DNA from: Ectothiorhodospiraceae bacterium
GTDB lineage: Bacteria; Pseudomonadota; Gammaproteobacteria; Nitrococcales; Aquisalimonadaceae
Direction of reading: 5' to 3'
DNA: 40,622 nucleotides
Assembly: GCA_020831845.1 (NCBI GenBank)
Contig: JAFIFV010000013.1
Coordinates: forward strand, 1 to 40,622
Position 1 is the first letter of the stretch. Every line of letters begins with the position of its first letter. Below the pieces are notes generated by a model. It searched no databases and was not told where the DNA came from. It was given only the letters and a program-made list of their open reading frames with translations. The position numbers and the translations under genes were made by a program. Below, piece by piece: positions 17,670 to 24,766 of the stretch.

Positions 17670-17861
17670 TTTCCCGTACCTCGCATACCCTGTTCGTAAC
17701 CCGAGGGCCGGTCCCGTGGGCCGACCGCGAAAGTGCCCGTTGCGGGCCGGGGAGCGCTATGCAAGGCAGAGGCCAGAACACGGAAATGTGCGAAATTCGT
17801 TCTCCATACAAACGGTTATCGTCGGCACACGGGATGTCTGGCGAAATCCGCGGAAAGCGGT

Positions 17862-17882
17862 TTTGCACCAAAAAAGTGCGAA
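17862..17882. promoter_or_regulatory. Inverted repeat in divergent promoter region
   Basis: TTTGCAC (17862-17868) and GTGCGAA (17876-17882) form an imperfect 7-7-7 inverted repeat (six of seven bases pair) in the 287-bp spacer between the leftward peptide-ABC operon and the rightward thioesterase gene. A second GTGCGAA lies at 17788-17794. This is the size and position of an operator for a dimeric regulator; none is encoded next to it. Confidence 0.35.
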
Positions 17883-17956
17883 TCATGCATTCTTGTGTAC
17901 TTTACCGAGGCGTTACGGTCGCACCCCGCGACGCGATTCTGTGGCAGACTCACCCC

Positions 17957-18757
17957 ATGACTGAATGGCAATTCGATCAGGAAACCGCAATCTCCCGGAA
18001 CGGCGACGGGCGCTGGACCACGCACCTGCACCCAGCCTGGAACATCGGCGACAACCCCAACGGCGGCTATGCCGCGGCGGCCACGCTGCGCGCCCTGGCC
18101 TCGCTGGCGGAGCGGCCGGATCCAATCACCGTCACCACGCACTATCTTCGCCCGGGGCTGGCCGAGCAGACAGGCAGCATCGACACGACCCTGGTGAAAC
18201 CCGGCCGCCGCGCCGTCAACGTGACCGGCACGCTGACCCAGGACGGCAAGGAACGCCTGCGCGTCATGGCCGCCTTTGCGGATCTCGCCGCCGCCGATCC
18301 TTCCAGACACGAACTCAGCCTGCCGCCCACCTCCCTGCCGGCACCGGAGCAGTGTCGCGACCGGAAAACCTTGGCCCAGGGCGTAAAACTGCCGCTGACT
18401 TCGCGCCTGGATATCCGCATCCACCCCGAGCTGGCGGAGCCCGGTGAAGCGGGTCGTGCGGAGGTTTCCGGCTGGGTCCGATTCGCGGACGGTCGCCCGC
18501 CCGACGCCCTGGCACTGACACTGTTCGCCGATGCCTTCCCGCCTTCCCTGTTCGGTCTGCTGGGCAGCGTCGGCTGGGTGCCCACGCTGGAACTCACCGT
18601 TCATGTCCGGCGCCGCCCGGCCCCCGGCTGGATCGCAGCGCGCTTCCGGACCAGGGATCTCAGCAACGGCTTGATGGTCGAGGATGGTGAACTCTGGGAC
18701 GAGACCGGCGCGCTGGTGGCGCGATCACGGCAACTGGCGCTGCTGCTGGCGGGTTAG
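17957..18757 (+). CDS. Acyl-CoA thioesterase-like (hot-dog fold) protein
   Basis: The 266-aa protein resembles the two-hot-dog TesB-like thioesterase family (4HBT_3/acyl-CoA thioesterase). The N-terminal half contains HPAWNIGDNPNGGYAAAATL, the conserved helix-forming segment of these proteins, and the C-terminal repeat includes GSVGWVPTLELTVHVRRRP. Such enzymes hydrolyse acyl-CoA to fatty acid and CoA in the cytoplasm; the chain specificity is unknown. The frame is open upstream, but the family match starts at the ATG at 17957. A D-amino-acid-oxidase-like gene follows 56 bp downstream on the same strand. Confidence 0.83.
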   Translation: MTEWQFDQETAISRNGDGRWTTHLHPAWNIGDNPNGGYAAAATLRALASLAERPDPITVTTHYLRPGLAEQTGSIDTTLVKPGRRAVNVTGTLTQDGKERLRVMAAFADLAAADPSRHELSLPPTSLPAPEQCRDRKTLAQGVKLPLTSRLDIRIHPELAEPGEAGRAEVSGWVRFADGRPPDALALTLFADAFPPSLFGLLGSVGWVPTLELTVHVRRRPAPGWIAARFRTRDLSNGLMVEDGELWDETGALVARSRQLALLLAG

Positions 18758-18813
18758 TAGTCTTTCCCTAACGACGGACAGTCGATCACAGCGCCAAGCG
18801 GGGTAAGGATGCC

Positions 18814-20061
18814 ATGAGCCGCGAAACCCTGGTCCTCGGTGCCGGTATGGTGGGCACCTCCATTGCGTACCACCTGGCACGCCGGGGGCGAAACGTCACC
18901 TTGGTGGATCGCCGCGCGCCGGGGCAGGAGACCTCGTTCGGCAATGCCGGCATCATCCAGCGCGAGGCGGTCAAGCCCTACCCCTTCCCACGCGACCTGC
19001 CGACGCTGCTCCGCGTATTGCCCAATCGCCAGATCGATATCCGCTACCGCCCCAAGGGGATGCTGGCCGCGGCGGGACCGCTTTTCAGCTACTGGCGCCA
19101 CTCGACGCCGGCACGCCATGCCCAGGCGATAGTTCCCTATGCATCACTGATCACGCGCTGCACAGAAGAGCACGCGGTGATGATCGAGGCCGCCGGAGCG
19201 GAGGCGCTGGTCAGCAAGCGTGGCTGGCTGGACGGCTTCCGCCGCCAGGATTCCATGGACGCGCAGATTGCCAGCGCCGAGGAGATCGCCAGGCAATACG
19301 GCGTTACTTACGAGGTGCTCGACGCAGCGGCACTTAAGGCGCTGGAACCATCACTGGCCGGCGCTCTGGTGGGCGCGCTGCACTGGACCAATTCCTGGAC
19401 GGTGAGCGATCCCGGCGGCCTGGTGAAGGCCTACGCCGATGCGTTCGAATCGCTGGGCGGCCAGGTGCGATGCGCCGAGGCGCAACGCATCGAGCAGGGA
19501 CCGAACGGTTGGCGGCTGCATACCGCCGACGGCGAGCTGGAGGCCGAGGAACTGGTGCTGGCCGCCGGCCCCTGGAGCAATCGCTGGCTGGCGGAACTTG
19601 GCTATCAGGTACCGCTGTTCCCCAAACGGGGTTACCACATGCACTACGCCATACGGGATGGAGCCTCGCTCAACCACCCGATACGCGACGTGGATGCCGG
19701 CTACCTGCTGGCGCCGATGCGTGCCGGAATTCGCCTGACCACCGGCGCCGAACTCACCACCCTGGAGGCCTCGCCCCGCCACGGCCAGCTCGATGCCGCG
19801 GAACGGGTGGCTCGCAAGCTGTTGCCCCTGGGCGAGCGCCGCGACGCCACACCGTGGATTGGCAACCGTCCTTGCCTGCCCGACATGCTGCCGGTGATCG
19901 GGGCGGCGCCGCGTCACCGCGGATTGTGGTTGGCCTTCGGCCATGGCCACCAGGGCTTCACCCTGGGCCCGGTGACCGGCCGGCTGCTCGCCGAGCTGAT
20001 GAGCGGAGAGCCACCAACGGTGCCCATGGCTCCCTTCCGTATCGAACGTTTTTCCTCGTGA
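18814..20061 (+). CDS. FAD-dependent oxidoreductase (DadA/DAO family)
   Basis: The 415-aa flavoprotein begins with the dinucleotide-binding motif GAGMVGTSIAYHLARRG (about residues 9-25), with the acid-ending second strand at VTLVDRRAPG, and has the DAO-fold C-terminus (GLWLAFGHGHQGFTLGPVTG) that contacts FAD. Relatives are D-amino-acid dehydrogenases and glycine/sarcosine-oxidase-like enzymes that deaminate or demethylate amino acids. The substrate is not determinable. The ATG follows GGTAAGGATGCC. Being next to the thioesterase and divergent from a peptide importer, it may act on imported amino compounds. Confidence 0.88.
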   Translation: MSRETLVLGAGMVGTSIAYHLARRGRNVTLVDRRAPGQETSFGNAGIIQREAVKPYPFPRDLPTLLRVLPNRQIDIRYRPKGMLAAAGPLFSYWRHSTPARHAQAIVPYASLITRCTEEHAVMIEAAGAEALVSKRGWLDGFRRQDSMDAQIASAEEIARQYGVTYEVLDAAALKALEPSLAGALVGALHWTNSWTVSDPGGLVKAYADAFESLGGQVRCAEAQRIEQGPNGWRLHTADGELEAEELVLAAGPWSNRWLAELGYQVPLFPKRGYHMHYAIRDGASLNHPIRDVDAGYLLAPMRAGIRLTTGAELTTLEASPRHGQLDAAERVARKLLPLGERRDATPWIGNRPCLPDMLPVIGAAPRHRGLWLAFGHGHQGFTLGPVTGRLLAELMSGEPPTVPMAPFRIERFSS

Positions 20062-20144
20062 ATACGGAGGGCGTTGAGATCTTCCGCGGTAGCCGCGCTG
20101 CTTGAGGCAGGACTGGCCGCGGGGGCGCCGGCACTTCGGCGGAC

Positions 20145-20519
20145 CTACCGCGTGGCGTCCAGGTCCTGACCGAACATGATGCGGTGCCCATCCGGGGTGG
20201 TCACCAGGAACTCCCGCATGCCCCACGGCTTGCTTTCCGGCGCCGAGAGCTCCGTCACTCCGCGCTGGCTGAACTCCCGGTGGAGCGCATCCGCGTCGCT
20301 GACACCCACATACGCGAAGTATGAATGGTCGTTGGTCTCACTCGCCGGCATCTCGTCCGGACAGTGACCCAGCATGAGGCGGAAATCACCCCGCGACAGG
20401 AAGCACCAGCCGTCCATCTCAAGCTCGACTTCAAACCCGAGCCTGTCCCGATAGAACCCGGTGGAGCGCGGCAGATCCTTTACCGCCAGCACGCTCCGTA
20501 CCTGCTTCAATTCAACCAT
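20145..20519 (-). CDS. VOC family protein (glyoxalase/bleomycin-resistance fold)
   Basis: The 124-aa single-domain protein has two beta-alpha-beta-beta-beta modules: VRSVLAVKDLPRSTGFYRDR at the start and EFLVTTPDGHRIMFGQ at the end, the usual VOC pattern. Such proteins are metal-dependent lyases, dioxygenases or antibiotic-binding proteins; which one cannot be said. A GTG two codons upstream (20525) is also in frame, but GGGAG is spaced 5 bp from the ATG at 20519, so that start is preferred. The GNAT gene lies 24 bp upstream on the same strand, suggesting an operon. Confidence 0.87.
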   Translation of the reverse strand: MVELKQVRSVLAVKDLPRSTGFYRDRLGFEVELEMDGWCFLSRGDFRLMLGHCPDEMPASETNDHSYFAYVGVSDADALHREFSQRGVTELSAPESKPWGMREFLVTTPDGHRIMFGQDLDATR

Positions 20520-20543
20520 GCTCACTCCCTGCTGCCGCCACGG

Positions 20544-21050
20544 TTAGTCCTGCGCCGAGAATGCCTCGTGGTAGCTCACCTCCCCTTGCGCAAACCCCGC
20601 CCCGAACGATACCGCCTGAAAGTATTCCGGGGGAACACCAGACAATACCAGGCCTTCCACGACCTTGAACCCGAAGCGTCCGTAATAGCCCGGGTCTCCG
20701 AGCACCACACAACCGGAAGCACCTCCTGCTTCAATATCGGAGAGGGCTTTTTCCATCAGTCGCGACCCGACGCCCTTGCCCTGATACCGGGGAAGCACCG
20801 AAATCGGGCCGAGCCCGTACCAGCCGGCTGCGCCATCTGAAATACTGACCGGGGAAACGGCCACATGGCCAATGATTTTTCCATCGTCCACGGCAACCAG
20901 CGACACGGCCAGCACGCCGGATTCGCGAAGCGCTTTGACGATGAACTGTTCGGTGTGATCGGTATGCGGGGCGTCCCGAAACGCCAGCTCGGTGACGTGA
21001 TGGATGGCCTCGGCGTCATCCGGGGTTTCACTGCGAATCTGGATATCCAA
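20544..21050 (-). CDS. GNAT family N-acetyltransferase
   Basis: The 168-aa protein has the acetyl-CoA-binding motif A, PRYQGKGVGSRLM (about residues 88-100), and the YhbS-like layout (LGDPGYYGRFGFKVVEG after it). It would acetylate an unknown amine substrate in the cytoplasm. The start is a TTG at 21048-21050: no ATG or GTG lies in frame upstream nearby and the next ATG would remove the first strand. It is divergent, 81 bp away, from a Crp/Fnr-type regulator gene. Confidence 0.88.
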   Translation of the reverse strand: MDIQIRSETPDDAEAIHHVTELAFRDAPHTDHTEQFIVKALRESGVLAVSLVAVDDGKIIGHVAVSPVSISDGAAGWYGLGPISVLPRYQGKGVGSRLMEKALSDIEAGGASGCVVLGDPGYYGRFGFKVVEGLVLSGVPPEYFQAVSFGAGFAQGEVSYHEAFSAQD

Positions 21051-21131
21051 TGTTCGACCTGTTGAATGCGTGACTGAATATATGAAGATGGCAAGCTGGT
21101 TTCATGCCGCCACATCGCCGGAGCACCAACC

Positions 21132-21737
21132 GTGAGTGACAGACCCATCCAATACTATCTCGATCAGCTCAAGGCGCGAATCGACGCGGCCGTGACGCTA
21201 CCGGCAACCGAGTGGAACTACGCCGCCCCTCACTTCACGCTCCGCCGCTTCGCGCGAGGGGAATACCTGGCGCGCGCCGATGAAGTCATGACGCACAGTT
21301 TTCATATCGTCGAGGGTCTGGTGCGGCTTTTCTACACCACGGCAGATGGCCGCGAACACAACAAGGGCTTCGCACCCGAGGGGCGGGTGGTGGGTTCATC
21401 CGCTTCAAAGATCCTCGGCCAGCCTGCACGCTTCGACATCCAGGCGCTGGAGGACACGGCCGCCCTGAGCCTGCCCTTTTCGATTTCCGATGAACTGGTC
21501 GACCGCCACCCGGCGTGGGAACGCCTTCGCCGGCTGTTGCTGGAGCGGTTGTTCCTTGAGAAGGAGCAACGGGAGATGGAATTCCTGCTGTGCAATGCGC
21601 AGGCTCGCTATTGCCGTTTCATGGCTCACGAAAGCGAGCTGGCAAAGCGAATCCCCCTGCACCACATTGCCTCGTACCTCGGCATGACTCCGGTGGCGCT
21701 CTCGCGCATTCGGCGGCGCCTGAAACAGGCTCACTAA
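21132..21737 (+). CDS. Crp/Fnr-family transcriptional regulator
   Basis: The 201-aa protein has an N-terminal cyclic-nucleotide-binding-like beta-roll (FARGEYLARADEVMTHSFHIVEGLVRLFYTT, given here from residues about 40-70) and a C-terminal helix-turn-helix (IPLHHIASYLGMTPVALSRI, about residues 175-194). It lacks the Fnr iron-sulfur cysteines; the effector is unknown. The start codon is GTG at 21132, preceded by CGGAG. It is divergent from the GNAT/VOC pair and 66 bp upstream of an alpha/beta hydrolase gene on its own strand, so it may regulate either. Confidence 0.87.
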   Translation: MSDRPIQYYLDQLKARIDAAVTLPATEWNYAAPHFTLRRFARGEYLARADEVMTHSFHIVEGLVRLFYTTADGREHNKGFAPEGRVVGSSASKILGQPARFDIQALEDTAALSLPFSISDELVDRHPAWERLRRLLLERLFLEKEQREMEFLLCNAQARYCRFMAHESELAKRIPLHHIASYLGMTPVALSRIRRRLKQAH

Positions 21738-21803
21738 AACCGGGTTAAGGAAGTGTCCCCGAGGTTTGCCCTATGCTGGTCCTGCACAGCGTGGGAGTAA
21801 GCC

Positions 21804-22739
21804 ATGAACACCGTAGCCGAATCGCCGACGCGCGTGGAGACGTCACCCGAACTGATCCAGTACCTGACCTCGAGCCCGGCCCTGGCGCCGGCGCTGCCGG
21901 AACCGGTGCCCCTCCTGCTCGACCGCATCGAGGATGTCTGGCTTGACCATCGTGGCGTTCGGATCCACCTGGACTTTCACCGGGCAGAGTCGGCACGCGG
22001 GGTCGTCGTGCTGCAGCCAGGCAGTTGCTCCTACGCGCGCTTCTATTGCGTGCTCGCCGCGCGGCTGGCGAGCGCCGGCTATCACGTCCTGGGCATCGAC
22101 CGCCCCGGCCACGGCTTCTCGGAAGGCGTGCGCGGCGATTGCTCCATCGAAGAGGCACTGGACGTGACGGAGGCCGTGCTGGCCCATGCCCGTGAGCGCT
22201 TCGACCTGCCGGTGATACTGCTGGGGTCCAGCCTCGGCGGCCTCCTGACCGGGTTCGCTGTCATGCGCGGGCTGCAGCCCGACCTGGCCATTGCGCACAA
22301 CTTCATCATCAGCGGCCGCCTGGTTTCCTTCCGGCTGCGCGCCCGGCTGATCGAACGCTACCGGCGCCGGCCGTACCGGCTTGTCGACCTGACCCATGGC
22401 CTGAAAGGCTTTGGCGGTGACCCTGCCCTGCTCGCCTACCTGAAGGCGGAAGCCGATCCGCAGGCAGCCTGGCTGCAGAGCCCCCGGGCGATGGCCAGCC
22501 TGTTTCGCCACAACCCGAAACGGCCGAAGGAAGCCACGCCACCGCTCGTGGTCCTGAGCGGCACCGCCGACAAACTGATTCCCGGCTGGGCCTCGCGGTT
22601 TTTCCTGCGCTGGTCCGGTGTGCGGAACAGCGAATACATCGCCATCCCCGATGCCGGACACATGCTGTTTCACGATCATCTGGAGCAGGCGATGCCGGTA
22701 CTGCTGCGGTTACTCGATGGCGCAGTAACACGCCGATGA
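21804..22739 (+). CDS. Alpha/beta hydrolase (lysophospholipase-like)
   Basis: The 311-aa alpha/beta hydrolase has the nucleophile elbow GSSLGG (near residue 140), an oxyanion-hole region near VVVLQPGSCSYARFY, and a late catalytic pair D near GTADKLIP and H in PDAGHMLFHDH. It resembles serine-aminopeptidase-S33/lysophospholipase-type hydrolases. There is no signal peptide. The ATG follows GGGAGTAAGCC. It lies just downstream of the Crp/Fnr-type regulator gene; the substrate is unknown. Confidence 0.85.
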   Translation: MNTVAESPTRVETSPELIQYLTSSPALAPALPEPVPLLLDRIEDVWLDHRGVRIHLDFHRAESARGVVVLQPGSCSYARFYCVLAARLASAGYHVLGIDRPGHGFSEGVRGDCSIEEALDVTEAVLAHARERFDLPVILLGSSLGGLLTGFAVMRGLQPDLAIAHNFIISGRLVSFRLRARLIERYRRRPYRLVDLTHGLKGFGGDPALLAYLKAEADPQAAWLQSPRAMASLFRHNPKRPKEATPPLVVLSGTADKLIPGWASRFFLRWSGVRNSEYIAIPDAGHMLFHDHLEQAMPVLLRLLDGAVTRR

Positions 22740-22857
22740 CCGTCCACGGCGACAGGGGGACGACCGGCATCCCTTCCTGATTGATGTGTTGTCGATTTCC
22801 CTCAGCCTTGTTCGACCAGTCATGGAACGAAGACCCCAACCCAGGAGGAACCACCCC

Positions 22858-23340
22858 ATGACCAAACGCATTCCCGAGGGCCAGGAAGGCCTGATTCCCC
22901 ATCTGACCTGCGATCCCTGCGCCGACGCAATCGCGTTCTACCGGAAAGCCTTCGGTGCAGAGGAGATGAGCCGTGTCACCCAACCCGAAACCGGGAAGAT
23001 CATGCACGCCGCGCTGCGCCTTGATGGCAGTGTGCTGTTCCTCAGCGATGACTTCCCCGAGTTCTGCGCGGACAACAAGCCAAGCTCGCCGAAGGCACTG
23101 GGCGGAACGCCAGTGACCGTTCACCGCTACGTGGAGGACTGCGACGCGGCCTTCGACCGGGCGGTAAAGGCTGGCGCCACAATCAAGATGGCGCCGGAGG
23201 ACATGTTCTGGGGTGATCGTTACGGCGTGGTCGTCGACCCCTTCGGACATGCCTGGTCGCTGGCCACCCATGTCCGGGACGTCAGCGAGGAGGAACTTTC
23301 CGAGGCCGTGGCCGGAATGGCCCCGGCGCGGGAAACCTGA
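22858..23340 (+). CDS. VOC family protein, PhnB-like
   Basis: The 160-aa protein is of the PhnB/YdcJ-like VOC subgroup: LIPHLTCDPCADAIAFYRKA at the start, AFGAEEMSRV next, and the closing strand WGDRYGVVVDPFGHAWSLAT. The subgroup's biochemical role is unsettled. The ATG at 22858 follows CCAGGAGGAACCACCCC; the longer frame from 22786 has no such signal. It is 107 bp upstream of a DUF899 gene on the same strand, a pairing that may be one transcription unit. Confidence 0.88.
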   Translation: MTKRIPEGQEGLIPHLTCDPCADAIAFYRKAFGAEEMSRVTQPETGKIMHAALRLDGSVLFLSDDFPEFCADNKPSSPKALGGTPVTVHRYVEDCDAAFDRAVKAGATIKMAPEDMFWGDRYGVVVDPFGHAWSLATHVRDVSEEELSEAVAGMAPARET

Positions 23341-23447
23341 CAGCCGACGGCTCGTGGCTGCGGCGGCACGTGCGCGCGGGTTTCCTGCGCGGATGGGCCG
23401 CTCGCAGCAGCCGCCCTGCCCTTCGGGACATCGGAAGGAGCGTCATC

Positions 23448-24149
23448 ATGACCACGAAATCGCCACTGGTGCCTGCCGTGGAGCTGGCGAGGACCAACCG
23501 CACCCGCTTTCCCAACGAAAGCGAGGCGTATCGACAGGCGCGCAATGCGCTGCTGACCGAAGAGATCGAGCTTCGGCGCCACATTGAACGCGTGGCGGAA
23601 CAGCGTCGCCGGCTGCCGCCGGGCGGCGAAGTCCCGATGGACTACGCGTTCGTCGGCGAAGACGGCCCGGTCAGCTTCTCCGGGCTGTTCGGCGACAAGC
23701 AGACGCTTGTTGTCTACAGCTACATGTACGGCCCGCAACGTGAACGCCCATGCCCGATGTGTACCTCGCTCATCAGCGCCTGGAACGGTGAAGCACCGGA
23801 CATCGAGCAGCGCGTGGCGTTCGCCGTTGTGGCGCGCTCGCCTATCGAGCGCCTGTCGGCGTTCAAGCACGAGCGCGGCTGGCGCCACATCAAGCTGTAC
23901 TCCGACCCGGACGGCGCTTATACCCGCGACTACGTCAGCGCGGAGGATGCCGACATCCCCGCCTACAACGTGTTCAGCCGAAGGGATGGCACGATCCGCC
24001 ATTTCTGGAGCGGGGAAATGTTCATGGCGACTGCCGACCCTGGCCAGGACCCGCGCGGCGCGCCCGATCTGATGCCGCTATGGACCATCCTCGACACGAC
24101 ACCGGAGGGACGCGGAACGGACTGGTATCCACAGTTGGAGTACCCGTAG
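23448..24149 (+). CDS. DUF899 thioredoxin-like protein
   Basis: The 233-aa protein belongs to DUF899, a thioredoxin-fold family of unknown function. The typical order is present: helical N-terminus with ERVAEQRRRLPPG, MDYAFVGEDGPVSFSGLFG, then YMYGPQRERPCPMCTSLIS containing the CxxC pair (C-P-M-C), and a C-terminal segment ending in the PEGRGTDWYPQLEY pattern. A redox role is plausible. The start ATG at 23448 follows CGGAAGGAGCGTC. A second, diverged member of the family is encoded at 27853-28521 on the other strand. Confidence 0.88.
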   Translation: MTTKSPLVPAVELARTNRTRFPNESEAYRQARNALLTEEIELRRHIERVAEQRRRLPPGGEVPMDYAFVGEDGPVSFSGLFGDKQTLVVYSYMYGPQRERPCPMCTSLISAWNGEAPDIEQRVAFAVVARSPIERLSAFKHERGWRHIKLYSDPDGAYTRDYVSAEDADIPAYNVFSRRDGTIRHFWSGEMFMATADPGQDPRGAPDLMPLWTILDTTPEGRGTDWYPQLEYP

Positions 24150-24284
24150 CGCCAGCAGGGTAGGAAGAGCCGCGATCACCCAATACTGTTCGGGAACCGC
24201 GCACTCCCCCTCGCGGGCTCGGAGTGCAAGTTGAAGCGGAGGCGACCCGCGTTTGACGACTGGAAGCGCAAGCGCGGGAATGGA

Positions 24285-24641
24285 TCAGCCTCTTCCCAGC
24301 GGGTGCTGCTTGGCCAGTGCCCTGATGTGGTCCGTCAGCCCAACAGCCTTGGAGACGTCCAGCTCGAGCGCAATGCCGGTATCAATGGATTCATCAAGCT
24401 GTCCGGCCTTGATTATGGCCTCGAGGACCTCATCAGAGCGTGGCGCTTCAACCAGCAGCATCAGGATTTCTCGCGGGGAAAGCACTTCCAGGCCGAAGAT
24501 GCCGAACTGCTTTTCCTTCCCCTGGCCCCGGGCATTGGGCACGATCGTAGCCCCGCTGGCCCCGGCATCCCGAGCCGCGTCCAGCACGTGATCGGACTTT
24601 GTATCGTCCACGAACACCAGAATCAGTTTGTAATCCATCAT
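24285..24641 (-). CDS. PII-like (GlnB-fold) small regulatory protein
   Basis: The 118-aa protein looks like the P-II/GlnB superfamily: strand KLILVFVDDTKSDHVLDAAR, the GASGATIVPNARGQGK turn where GlnB has its T-loop base, and strand ILMLLVEAPRSDEVLEAI. The canonical B-loop motif that binds ATP in GlnB (GxGKI-like) is not evident, and the T-loop is short with no uridylylation tyrosine. So it is a PII-like protein rather than GlnB or GlnK. It follows the K+/H+ antiporter gene on the same strand, 125 bp away, and may gate that transporter in response to a nucleotide. GAGGTAAT precedes the paired ATG starts. Confidence 0.75.
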   Translation of the reverse strand: MMDYKLILVFVDDTKSDHVLDAARDAGASGATIVPNARGQGKEKQFGIFGLEVLSPREILMLLVEAPRSDEVLEAIIKAGQLDESIDTGIALELDVSKAVGLTDHIRALAKQHPLGRG

Positions 24642-24737
24642 TCATTACCTCGCAGAGCAGCTCATGGTAGATTGCCAGGGTTCCATCCAGGCATTCTGAG
24701 CAAGATCAAGGAAGGCACCGTTTCCTCAGGGAACCCG

Positions 24738-24748
24738 TCAGTGCTTCC
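24738..24748 (+). repeat. Short dispersed repeat, copy A
   Basis: TCAGTGCTTCC, preceded by GAACCCG, matches the core of copies at 28744-28754 (exact) and 31733-31743 (related). It lies between the antiporter and PII-like genes. See the matching finding. Confidence 0.25.
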
Positions 24749-24766
24749 TTGGCAGTTAACCCGCCT

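Noticed and set aside
24731-24761. Integron attC-like core (GTTAAC near 24755) among many small cassette-like genes
   Set aside because: It does not fit the GTTRRRY core with a paired inverse core site, the genes lie on both strands and carry their own promoters and regulators, and no integrase is present.
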